From the NCBI GenBank assembly GCA_004764695.1, contig SMSO01000007.1:956001-1020000 (forward strand): a stretch of 64,000 nt of DNA, written 5' to 3'. A program made the position numbers and the translations under genes. This document shows positions 50,211-60,238 of this stretch, piece by piece. Numbering within the stretch: position 1 is the first letter of the stretch; every line of letters begins with the position of its first letter. This stretch comes from Schizochytrium sp. TIO01. Its lineage: Eukaryota > Sar > Bigyra > Thraustochytrida > Thraustochytriidae. Under the pieces are notes generated by a model that had not been told where the DNA came from, ran no database searches, and saw only the letters and a list, made by a program, of their open reading frames with translations.

Positions 50211-52066
50211 ATTCGATCATCAATATCAAACCACCACCAAACAGTACGAGTCATTCAATTGACTCACTGACCGTCTGATTCATTTGTGATTGATAAATTG
50301 TTCCCTGGATATGATGAAGGGATTATCCCTAGCCAATCCGAACCCTCACACGCATTTGAAGCCCACGCAGTTCCTCATCCCCTCGATTAATTTCCACATC
50401 GACTTTACATCAAACATGCCTCCCCGTGTCTGAAAACACCGCATGGGACCGCGTGGACCCTTGCCATGCCTCTGCTCTCAGAAAGAGAATTCTTTCTCTC
50501 CTGCTTTTACAAAAGCTAACCCGACGGCCAGATAGAGCACTGCCTTGGCACAAGCAAAAAACGAATGTAGTGAATACGTGCTGCTTGTGCCCTTTTATGC
50601 AGACAGCAAGATGATGTGTGCGCATGGGAATCATTTGCATTCTCATAAGCGCCTCGTAATCTACGTCGTGAACATGTATTGCGCCTCGCTTTGTTCATGA
50701 TGCGTTGTAGATTTGTAAGCCAGATAGTTTTTACCATTATTTCCCTGCGCACGCTTGTTTGTCTTGCATCATCCTGCTCGACTTCGATGCGCATTCTCTC
50801 TTTTTTTCTCTTTTCATCATTCCTTCCCATGTTCCATCACAGCAACCATCTACTTCGCCGCCCATCATCCTGTTAATGCTCTCTTCTACTTCTGTTTAGC
50901 CGTTCTGTAAACACATGTCCTGATGTCTTTCTTTCTTTCCTTTCTTGGCTTGCTAGTGATCTCTAGAGTAATAAAGGGTAAATACTATTCTGGCTACTTT
51001 CATGTAGTATTGATGATTTCAACGAGCCTATTCAAGGAGTGATTTGTTTAGGCTTGCATTTTGACCCCAAGCCTAAGAGATTTTTAAATAAATTATTATC
51101 TGTGGCTACTTAGTTAGAGTTGAGCCTACTACATAAATTCGTTCATGTTTGTAAGTACTCAAACATGAATTTGCTCTACTTGGGTATTAATTCTCTCTCG
51201 TCTCTGACAAGTTTGTTTGCATTGATGTTTTTGTCCTGTCCTATTTGGCTTGGGGGACTACATTTGTCCAAAATTGAACCTTAATTTTCTTCACAAGAAA
51301 CGCAGAAAGCATAAAATTAAGCTCTTTTGAAAAGAAAATCCGCATTGATCAATTTTACAATGGCCATCGGGGAATTATGACATAATGATGATAATCTCTT
51401 GATTTGCATCCCATAATTTTCTCCAACCTTTCAACCTTAAACCATCCACATTCAGTGCATAATCACCGCTTCTTTTTACTCTTGATATTTTAATACATAT
51501 CAAGATGTATATGCTCTATGAATACCTTTAGTTCTTCAGCATCTTGTCGAGATATAGCTTGTATTCGATAGCAATAGGCACAGCTTTATCTCCTTAAATT
51601 TTCAGATGGAGTCGTGATAGTCCATCTACCGATCATCCATCGAGGTAGGCAAATCTCTAGAACCTCATCATTGTTATTATCGCCGCCCGGTGACTACTTC
51701 ATGACGCAAAGAAAAAAGAAAAGTAGTAGCTACTGTCTGTTGTTTCCTGTCGTAGATCTACTCCTCACCAAAAGATCATTCGTTTATTCTTGCTCATTTC
51801 CCCACCACTTGTCGTTACTCGATTTCACCTCTAATGTATGTTTTCTAATTTATATTTGTCTTGTTGACTACGTATTGCCACAATCAAGAGCAAAAGTTGA
51901 CGATCTATTGACACGCATCTGATTTGATTCTCATCCTTGAATCTACTTTCGCATCCTTGACGCTGCAACGTTGACCCCATCATCCGCCAATAAAATCCTC
52001 CAATACCTAATTCATTTAACCAAAGGGCCATTTACCCTAGGAGTTGTCATAGAACTCTTACCTCTT
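50211..52066. other. Spacer downstream of the HAD gene
   Basis: Probably includes the 3' untranslated region of the HAD gene. Otherwise AT-rich with no supported gene; the longest open frame (51614-51922, +) is not recognisable. Confidence 0.5.
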
Positions 52067-52423
52067 GTTGACTGACGCAAATCAACTTTCTCATGAACCG
52101 CAAGAACCTTTCGGCAAAACTCAGTGAGTACTAGCTCCTTCATCCTCAGCAGCAGCAGTAGGAGCATAGCAGCTGCAACAGCTGCAACCACAACTACTGC
52201 AATAGTAATTGCCAGCCCAACCTATTCACCAAACCCTACCCTATATCCAGAGGCAAGGGCAAAGCAACTAGGCCAGACGTCCATCGAGCTTGCCCTTCTC
52301 GCGAGACTTCGTCTTGTGTTTTAGTCGTCGTGAATTAGTCATCAATCGTCCTATCATATAGGCTACCTAGCATCTACTACTAAGAGTTGACTGACGCAAA
52401 TCTCTTTCTTAGTGAATCGCAAG
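52067..52423 (+). repeat. Near-repeat of a branch-point-like 38-bp sequence, two copies
   Basis: GTTGACTGACGCAAATC occurs identically at 52067-52083 and 52386-52402. A diverged 21-bp continuation in both ends CGCAAG (52104 and 52423). The CTGAC box followed by pyrimidines and AG (TCTCTTTCTTAG in copy 2) is what an intron 3' end looks like. The copies lie 319 bp apart, so this may be a duplicated intron-exon junction or simply a dispersed repeat. Confidence 0.5.
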
Positions 52424-52440
52424 TGACTTTTGGTACTTAT

Positions 52441-52935
52441 CCGGTCAGTCCCAGCCGAGTCCAATGCAGAATTGGGTCACGAAATCGCAGTCAAAACTGC
52501 GATATTGCCCAACAATGAAGGGAAGACTATGGCCGAAATGGTCTCTGCGTAGCAGCAGAAGGTGCTTCTTGAGCGCTAGTGAAAAGTTTCGAGGTCCATG
52601 GCTGTTTTAAGCTCTCGAGCGCCGTCGATGCTCCACGCATTTGGAATGACCTCGTTTGCGCGTTTGCGCATCATAAGAGCATCGAAAATACGCAACTACC
52701 TCTGACGTAGAAAATTGCCTTGGGTAGACCCAAAGCAGCAGCAAACCCCGAATGTGGATTCGGGCGCTCAGCAGAAGGGCTGCTAGGCGCAACGGGGGCT
52801 CGACTCGCTGAGCATGCGGATGCCGGCGGATACTTCGATGGGTGGTGGAGACTTGTACTTTATGTGGACGCACGGGATGACAGTGGCGCCAGAATGATGG
52901 GACTGCGCGACGCTGTGGACTTTATTGTGGATTGA
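52441..52935 (+). pseudogene. Possible decayed coding segment
   Basis: Codons in one frame are open from 52441 to a TAG at 52550 and include SNAELGHEIAVKTAILPNNE. A shift of frame then gives 120 codons (52573-52935) broken only by a TAG at 52708. The final 74 codons are GC-rich with a balanced composition, ending in GLRDAVDFIVD. It lies directly downstream of the second copy of the branch-point-like repeat. No family was recognised. It could be a decayed gene or an exon pair; the GC-rich part weakens the statistical case. Confidence 0.3.
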
Positions 52936-53341
52936 GAAAGCAACCTTCGTGCGGGCAGGGACCGAGGAGGACCTGCCTGCCTCTGTGGACGATTAGGGCA
53001 GATGACGGGACGGACACGGATATCAGAGCTACTAGGACGTTTTCATCGGGCATCTTTAAATAGGGCAGCATAAATTTCACTCGGAGAACGATGGGCAATT
53101 TGATGATGAAAGAGACTTTTCACCAAATAATTACTGGTTGCTTTGTTTAGGTACCGACCAAGCCTACAACTGAAATTAAGCTTCATCCTTATCATAGGTA
53201 GAAAAATTAAATTCGTTAGGGTAGAACTGGTATATGGAGCAAGTACTCTCACTTGTTCTCTAGGTCATATTAGTGTAGTGCTAATCTATACTAGGTTCTA
53301 CATAAGTTCTTGTCGAATATTTACTACTACTTACTGTACAC

Positions 53342-53585
53342 TGGTATATTACCTAGACATTAGGAGCAAGCCACCGTTCAAGGCATACGTCGGATTGCTA
53401 TCTGGATTATCAAATACTTCAGGGATGATGGCTTCATAGAGGATAATGCTGTGCATATCTGCACATTGGTATATTACCTAGACATTAGGAGCAAGCCACC
53501 GTTCAAGGCATACGTCGGATTGCTATCTGGATTATCAAATACTTCAGGGATGATGGCTTCATAGAGGATAATGCTGTGCATATCT
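53342..53585. repeat. Tandem duplication: 119 identical bp, period 125
   Basis: 53342-53460 and 53467-53585 are identical over 119 bp and separated by 6 bp that nearly match the 6 bp before copy 1 (two differences). Read on the minus strand, each copy contains the same open peptide with ILYEAIIPEVFDNPDSNPTY. The period is not a multiple of three, so the duplication would break any frame that ran through it. Confidence 0.95.
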
Positions 53586-56393
53586 CATGTGAAGAACATG
53601 TCAAGTGAATGGTCTTATATTGTAGTCTTACATGGGTTTAGTGTAGCTTAGACACGCTTCCCGACCAATTTGGCTCTAGAATCAAACTTCAGGCGACGCT
53701 TGATATCCATTGAGGAATGGTTGGCAGGGCTCAACAACTCTTCTTCTAAAGGGCGTGAAGAAAATTGTTGGGTCTGACCTGTAGCAACCATCTTTTTTTC
53801 ATCTTGCTTTATTTTCTAGGAAAGGTAAAATAAAAGGATTGACCTTGTGTAGGCAATCTGAGGACTACCTACGAAAAGTCAATCTCATCTGGGCTTGTCA
53901 TTCCTAGTATACGGAGGAAATCCTCAGGAATAAATGGACGCTGTTTTACATTTCAGCAGTGTAGGCATGTCCAAGTTAGCATGCGAAGAGAGAATGCAAT
54001 GTCAGAGATATGTTCTCGTTCTTAGCGAAAACTAGCAGCATTGTAAGATGGAAATATTCTTGTACTTAAGCGCCTGGTTTGCATCCATGCGAAGTTTTCT
54101 CACTTGAGAATACATGCAGGTGTTGTTGACCGAATACAGTGAGGTAGCGGGAAAGATCCGTGCCTGCTGGAAGGCATATGTGGATGAATCCCTGCAGTAC
54201 TTGGTGATCTTAGGAAAGGTTACTGAGTAGTGATGCCTTCCTAATGTGGAAAGCTCTAGATTAAATATCTTGTGGGCTTGTTGAACAAAATTCACTTAGG
54301 CCCAGGATCAGAGAATAAGTGGAACTCATTGCTGTGGCTCCAGGTTCATCATTCACTGGCTCCTCCTAACAGTAGAGCCCCTATGCCTTGGTGCATTGTG
54401 GTATACTATTGTGTGGCTTATCACTAGTGTGAACCGGTGCATTGCCTATGATCAAGGGATTCGTCTATTTTGGCTCCAGGTATTGTGTCCAAAGACTTGT
54501 GACACATCAAGTGTTCTGCTGGGTTGGTGGATCTTACGACTTCTATCGTGGAATTTTCCTTGGTGCTTGATATCCTGGCTAACTCACTTGCTAGACCCCT
54601 CTATACTTTGGAGATTTTTCTCAGTGTAGAGCAGACGTAAACTCAGCTTGAAGTATGAAGGAATTGAGACTGCATGCATATTGCCTTCCCACGCCTCGGA
54701 TATCTTCTTGGTAAGATGTGGTTTTCAGCTTGCAATGCAACTGTGGAGTGCTGGGTCTAGATCCTTGAGGTGCATCTTGGAGTCATTGATGCTTTTATCT
54801 ATATGTGCATCTTAAACTTGCAGCATACATGGCCAATCATCAAATAGGCAAAACCAACTCCGTTTCCTAGAATATTTGGTGAACATTGGCTTGAAGCAAA
54901 CTAAAATTTCCCTTGATTGATACTTGATAGTTGGTGACCTTTAGATTTGATATTACGACGACTGGTGAACTTGTTCACAGTTCGCTATCCGATGATATTG
55001 TAGTTTATCCCGGTTCGCTATGTTCATTTAGAGTACCTCCTCTTTTCTTGACTCTTAAGAACCTGACTATTTGATCAGAAAACCATTATTTCCCTTCAAT
55101 GTAAGTAGGGTACAATGGCAAGCATCGAGCTACGAGAAACTTGAGAATGACATAAAAATCATCTTGACCAACTGAACCCTTGAACGCCTGAAGTGCTGTA
55201 TCAAAGCATTAGTTAATTGACTTGCAAATGTGAAGTTAGCTTGGCCACTTTGTTGTGAAAATGGTCACAAATTGTGCGAATGAAATTCATACTTTATATA
55301 CGATAGAAAGCCAGAAGAAAACCCTGTCCTGAAAGTTGATACTTGTTACGAGTGATGTTGAGTCAAAAACATGATGTTAAGAGTTTTGAATGCGAGTGGA
55401 ACTGCTTGTAGAAGGCACGATGGTTGATTTGTATATATAAACCTACCGATTATTCTCCTTTGAGTTGAATTTCAAGGAACACTATGATCTGAAGTTTATC
55501 TTCGACCTAGTCATTGCTTGCGGATGTGAAAGAAGACCAGTCATTTATATGAAATCATCAGTTCAAGCTTCGTCAAGCTGCATTCTATGCAATGCTTAAG
55601 CGAGTGGCTCGAGCACTCAGCTTAAGTCTTGACTACCGTCAACTAGAATGCAGTTGATTAAGTAATGTTGTCCCAGGTCTTTTGTTTCCAAAAATTAATC
55701 AAAGTCTCTTGCTCCTCCGATTATACATTTCACTTTGTATAATACACGACAGTACTAACTGCTACCTCATCGACAAACATTTGTTTTGAAATCTATCTTT
55801 TTCAAAAACAAAAAAAACACCTGTGAATTTCTCAAGGACCCAGATTATAACACAGAAGTCGTAGTTTGTGAGGACCGGGTTGATAATTTTTCTTCTTTTC
55901 TTTTTGGACGAGGAGGAGTTGGAGGGAGTGCATCTGCCATCATATCGCTTAGGCCTGATTAAAATAATACAAAGATTAATTCACTAAGAAGAGTTGCTCA
56001 TTCGAATGTTGCGTTGATTAAGAAGACAATCTGTTTGTTCACCAACCTAAAAATACTCCGGTACGTTTCCATTATAAGCTTGACTCAAGTTAAGTTTGAA
56101 TACTATGCAAGTTATAACTATATGTAAGATAATGCGCACTTCAGCTGGTGATATTCGTTTTCTTAATCACCCTAACCTATCAGCTTATGCTGACCAGATG
56201 ATTGTCCTACTATATCTGTTAGGGAACCAGTTGTTGCTAAAGCACCTAATCAGCTCTGGGAGACTTAGGCATGACGCTTTGAAAGTATCGTGAAGACTCC
56301 AGAAGTCATTGCATACTTGGGCTTTTAGAATTTGCGGCTGACTGGACCTTTGAGATGAATATCAAGGTGGACTAATATGATAATCCATATTAG
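53586..56393. other. AT-rich spacer with scattered minus-strand open segments
   Basis: Minus-strand segments at about 53.79-53.65 kb (an ATG frame of 47 codons with LEEELLSPANHSSMDIKRRL), 54.29-54.03 kb (87 codons) and 54.66-54.44 kb (two open runs in one frame split by a TGA) look like pieces of an old element, but no family was identified. A plus frame at 56096-56293 (65 codons) could be an upstream exon of the candidate at 56394. Confidence 0.4.
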
Positions 56394-56985
56394 AATTACA
56401 GATTTCTAAAAGAGATAAGGTAAACTACTTTCCTCAGCTTCTCGCATTCGTTTTGCCAGGATACTCATATTTGAGTTTATTGACCTCGAATTTGGTACCT
56501 TACTGTCGAATCCTTACGTAATACAACTCCGAATATATTAGGCCATAGACTAGCGAGACATCAACTCTGGTGATCTCCTTTCTAACCCCTTCATTTGGTG
56601 ATTCAAACAGCTATTCTCTAGCAATCCCTTCAAGGGACTACTATACAAGCATTTAAAGAGATGTTTTCTTCGAGAATATGTCATGGTGCAACGTTCTGAT
56701 TTGGTACAATGTATTAAACTGCTTCAGAATTCAGTGGTGTATCATCCTTGCGAGGAAAAAACAAGAACTCCTCGGTTTCTTTTTTGCCAATCCTATGTTT
56801 TTTGGGCTAAGTACAAATTCATGAAGGGGCATTTCTTTTTAGCAGCCTCTTTCCTCTCATTAAATATGGAGAAATGCCACAGCTTAACCTCTCTGCAACG
56901 AAAAAGCGCATCAGATATAAACCCTTGTATTCTTCGAATGTTCCAAGCTCTGCCTACATATCTTAGACTGCATGACAAACTTTGA
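56394..56985 (+). CDS. Candidate gene with small introns, 3' part, unknown function
   Basis: Three pieces join in frame through plausible introns: 56394-56419, intron 56420-56459 (GTAAAC...TTTTGCCAG), 56460-56517, intron 56518-56610 (GTAATA, a CTAAC box at 56582-56586, then CAAACAG), 56611-56985 (TGA). Both junctions keep phase, and the last exon is open for 124 codons in AT-rich DNA. The joined product is about 153 aa. It begins near YRFLKEIRILIFEFIDLEFG and includes DLVQCIKLLQNSVVYHPCEE. No family was recognised. The left end is unresolved; an ATG frame at 56105-56293 may be an earlier exon, but I could not find an in-frame link. It may equally be a relic of a mobile element. Confidence 0.35.
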
Positions 56986-58263
56986 TGTTGACTTTTCGCA
57001 GCAATATCAACATTTTGAGCTCACACGGGTTCTAAGCATCACCTTGAAACAACTAATGAACTGAATGACGTAAATTATGTAAGAACGGAGCCAAATAGAA
57101 ATGTGAAATGTCTTGCCTGACCAAGGGATAGGGGTAGGGGGTGAAGGATATTTGCACGACGACTCTAAGCTAATATTCGAGTCCAGGGCTCCTAGAAGCG
57201 GACATACATTTGATTGCAGGGCTAGAAAGAATGAATATAGTATTAAAATATTCTACCTTTAGAATAAAAAAAAATAAAAAATAAAGAGCCTTGTAAAAAA
57301 GTCTATATAGCTTTTACCAAGTAGGCCTAGACTTCTCAGCTGATATTACAAAAGAATAAATTCTTTTGAAAATGTCGAACTTAAAATTATAGTTTGACCT
57401 TACCCTAATCTAGCCAGTGAACTCAACCCATGCTATGAAGATCACTTAATTGAAGGATCCAGAGCGTTTTCAGGGGAGTCCTTAGCTTCTTTACTCTTCG
57501 TGGTAATTCAAAGTTGTTAAAGCTACTAGCAACAGTCTGGCGATTCCAGGGGACTTCATGTTCAGGCTGAAATAATAATCGGCAAGAATGTAGTCAAATG
57601 GGTAAGTAAGCTATCGAGCTGACGAAGGTCTTCAGTGCATACATTTTCTGAACTCAATTCAAGAGTACAGGCCTGTTATTTGAAAGTTGACATCAGAGAT
57701 TGCAAGGTTCAGTTAGTCATTCGCCCTTTTTACAAATTGTAATAGCATTCATTCTCTACTTTTGACAAGGAGGGGGAGGATTATTTCAGACTTTAAGCAT
57801 CGGAAATGACAGCGATCAGAGAATTGTAGTCATTTGGTTGCCACACGGCTTTAGGAGTCTCGGCCCAAGGTTTTCTTCATCACATCGCATATCTTTTTCC
57901 ATGCTTTTTACCAAACTCCTTAGCGATAGGCCGTTTACCTGCCCTCAGCAGATAGGCTCTATACGCCAATGAACTTGTCAATGTCTCATCCTTCATTTAA
58001 ACTCACGTACCAGTATGACTAGGCCCATAAATCAATGACCGTGTCTCGAGCCTCAACAGGTTTGAGATCATATTGATCACCGATGGAGCAACAGCAAGTG
58101 CAGCTCAGCTGATGCATGCATGTAGACAAACACAGCAAAGCAGCGGCTTAGCGCTGTAGTTCACGACCCAAACATGGTCTGCCGTCACGAGCTTATCTCT
58201 TAGTCCAGACCACCAAAGGAGTTTGGGGTCTGCTGATGGGTCTGAGCGATTGATCAGGATGAA
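56986..58263. other. Spacer, nothing supported
   Basis: AT-rich sequence without a convincing frame, RNA gene or notable repeat. Confidence 0.5.
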
Positions 58264-58482
58264 TCATTCATTGGTACTGTCAATGATTCCTTCCATATTG
58301 CAAACAAGATCAGTGGCTAGTAGAATGTATACATAAATGTTAACATTAGAGCCGTTGAATGCGCGACTTCGCGAAGTACGAGAATGGGACTTATTCGAGC
58401 CCAGGACCAATATCGCTTCACGCGAGGGACGAAGACTAGCTTGCCGTGCATAGTCAACTAGGCGCAGACTTGTGCTGCACAT
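58264..58482 (-). other. Short divergent ORF upstream of the DNAAF1 gene
   Basis: An ATG-to-TGA frame of 72 codons on the minus strand, 194 bp from the DNAAF1 start and pointing away from it. The composition is plausible but there is no recognisable motif. The 194-bp gap could be a shared promoter if the frame is expressed; chance is equally likely. Confidence 0.2.
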
Positions 58483-58676
58483 CCTTGTGGAGGAACTGAA
58501 ATTGCCAGTTCTGGTCTTCTTTGGGGAAAGTTGTTACGCGCGCTCGCTTGCTTGCTCTGGTTATCCTAACGGCCCGTGAGTTTGTAAAGCGGTGCCCAGG
58601 AAAGCATACTTGAATCGATTGCTTGTATTAGCGCCTTCGTGAAGACCACCCATCGTGGAAAGACAGATCAGCAAAC

Positions 58677-60092
58677 ATGGTGGGCATTGATATGACGAAG
58701 CAGGCGCTTCGCGAGTCATGCGAGAAAAATAAGCTTTATAGGACTGCTAGACTCAATGACAAGTTGTACTTACATTACAAGGGCTGGAAAAAGATTGAAA
58801 ACCTTGATGAATACACAGGCCTGAAGGTACTGTGGCTTGAAGGTAATGGCTTGCTCAAGATCGAGGGCCTCGAACACCAGAAAGAGCTCCGGACATTGTA
58901 CTTACACGAGAACGTAATTGAAAAGATTGAGAACTTGGAGAGTCAGGCCAACTTAGACACACTTAACTTGGCCCAGAATTTCATCGAAAAGATTGAAAAT
59001 CTTAGCCATATGAAAGAACTCAAAACTTTGCTGTTACCCCAGAACAAGCTGAAGGAGCTCGAAAATCTTCGAGAAATTGTTAATTTGCCCGAACTATCAT
59101 GCCTCGACATTCAAAAGAATAAAATTGAAGATCCTGCCATTCTGGATCTCTTGGAAAAGTGCAACAAGCTCTCTGTACTCTACTTGCAAGGCAACCCATG
59201 CGTTAAGCATATCCGCTTTTACCGTAAAACTATGATCGCTCGCATCAAGACGCTCAAGTATCTCGATGATCGTCCAGTGTTTCCCGAAGAACGACTTCGA
59301 GCTGAAGCATGGTGCCGAGGACTTGTTGAGGGTGGTGTTGAAGCCGCTCGCGAGAGTGAAAAAGCAGAGCTTGATCGCCAGCGTAAGGAGAAACGTGAAA
59401 AGGAAGAAGCTAATTTCCGTGCTTTTGAGAAAATGATGCTTGAAGGCAAGCGCATTCGTGAGGAGCGTGAAGCTGCACAGCGTGCCGCAGAGCAAGCAGC
59501 TGCTGGAGCGAGTGCCCCTGTTGTGCCTCCTACGGCCCCAGAGAATGCATCGATCGAAACAGGCGTTGAAGTTTCTCTACAAGAACCGCTTGCTGATGCC
59601 GTCGCTGCCCCTGTCGCTCCTCCGGTAGTACCTTCTGCTGCTCAAGTGAACCCCTTCTCTGGAGAGAAGATCATTTCCTTGCCTGAGAACCCTGAAAGCA
59701 AAGCTTTCCGAGAGGATCAATTACGTCGTGCTCAAGAGCGAGCTGCTAAAACTGAAGTAGGAAATGCTGCATCTCAAGACGCTGTGGCGAATTCCGAAGC
59801 CCCAACACCTGAACAAGAGGAAGAAGAGGAGGTCAAGGATAACGACAAAGAGGACAGCACTGACTGTTCGAGAGTCGCGACCACTGCTACTGATCAATCC
59901 AAGGAAGACGTTATTCTGGAAAAGGATAATACAATCCCCAAGTCCAGCGCTGCAGCTGCACCATGCCCTCCACCTCTTGAAGAGGCCTCGGCTGTGCAAA
60001 CTGTTAGTTCTAAGATGGCTAGCCAGCAATGCACTGATACCAGTGAAGACGCACGCGATGATTCTGGTGCTGGATTTGATGAGCTCGACTAA
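58677..60092 (+). CDS. DNAAF1: Dynein axonemal assembly factor 1 homologue (LRRC50/ODA7)
   Basis: A 471-aa single-exon gene. The start context is AAACATGG; a second in-frame Met at residue 6 matches where the animal proteins begin their conserved MTK-x-ALR segment. Residues 6-47 ([32 protein letters not shown]) and the following leucine-rich repeats of about 22 residues (about 48-180, [15 protein letters not shown] and similar) match the DNAAF1 family closely. The LRR cap around 195-205 reads [12 protein letters not shown], a family hallmark. Residues 215-280 are a charged coiled coil, and the C-tail (about 285-471) is low-complexity, Ala/Pro/Glu-rich and variable. DNAAF1 acts in the cytoplasm with chaperones to pre-assemble outer and inner dynein arms for motile cilia. 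An AATAAA overlaps the stop codon (60091-60096). The next gene converges, with its stop 146 bp away. Confidence 0.96.
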   Translation: MVGIDMTKQALRESCEKNKLYRTARLNDKLYLHYKGWKKIENLDEYTGLKVLWLEGNGLLKIEGLEHQKELRTLYLHENVIEKIENLESQANLDTLNLAQNFIEKIENLSHMKELKTLLLPQNKLKELENLREIVNLPELSCLDIQKNKIEDPAILDLLEKCNKLSVLYLQGNPCVKHIRFYRKTMIARIKTLKYLDDRPVFPEERLRAEAWCRGLVEGGVEAARESEKAELDRQRKEKREKEEANFRAFEKMMLEGKRIREEREAAQRAAEQAAAGASAPVVPPTAPENASIETGVEVSLQEPLADAVAAPVAPPVVPSAAQVNPFSGEKIISLPENPESKAFREDQLRRAQERAAKTEVGNAASQDAVANSEAPTPEQEEEEEVKDNDKEDSTDCSRVATTATDQSKEDVILEKDNTIPKSSAAAAPCPPPLEEASAVQTVSSKMASQQCTDTSEDARDDSGAGFDELD

Positions 60093-60096
60093 TAAA
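60091..60096 (+). promoter_or_regulatory. AATAAA polyadenylation-type signal overlapping the stop codon
   Basis: The TAA stop at 60090-60092 runs straight into AATAAA. If used, the 3' untranslated region would be very short, which would suit the tight convergent spacing with the next gene. Confidence 0.5.
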
Positions 60097-60238
60097 ACAA
60101 ACATCATGCTTTTCTAATGTATAATGTATAAAATTGAGTTATTCTCAACCTTGCAAAAAAGAAGAAAAAAGGCGAACAATGGACTTTTAAAATCAGCGTT
60201 TGACACGCGGTCTATGTTTTAGATCAACTTGAATCCAC

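Noticed and set aside
52840-52890. LYVDARDD resembling the reverse-transcriptase YVDD box
   Set aside because: Spacing is wrong (YVDA rather than YVDD), and no other reverse-transcriptase motif was seen on either side.
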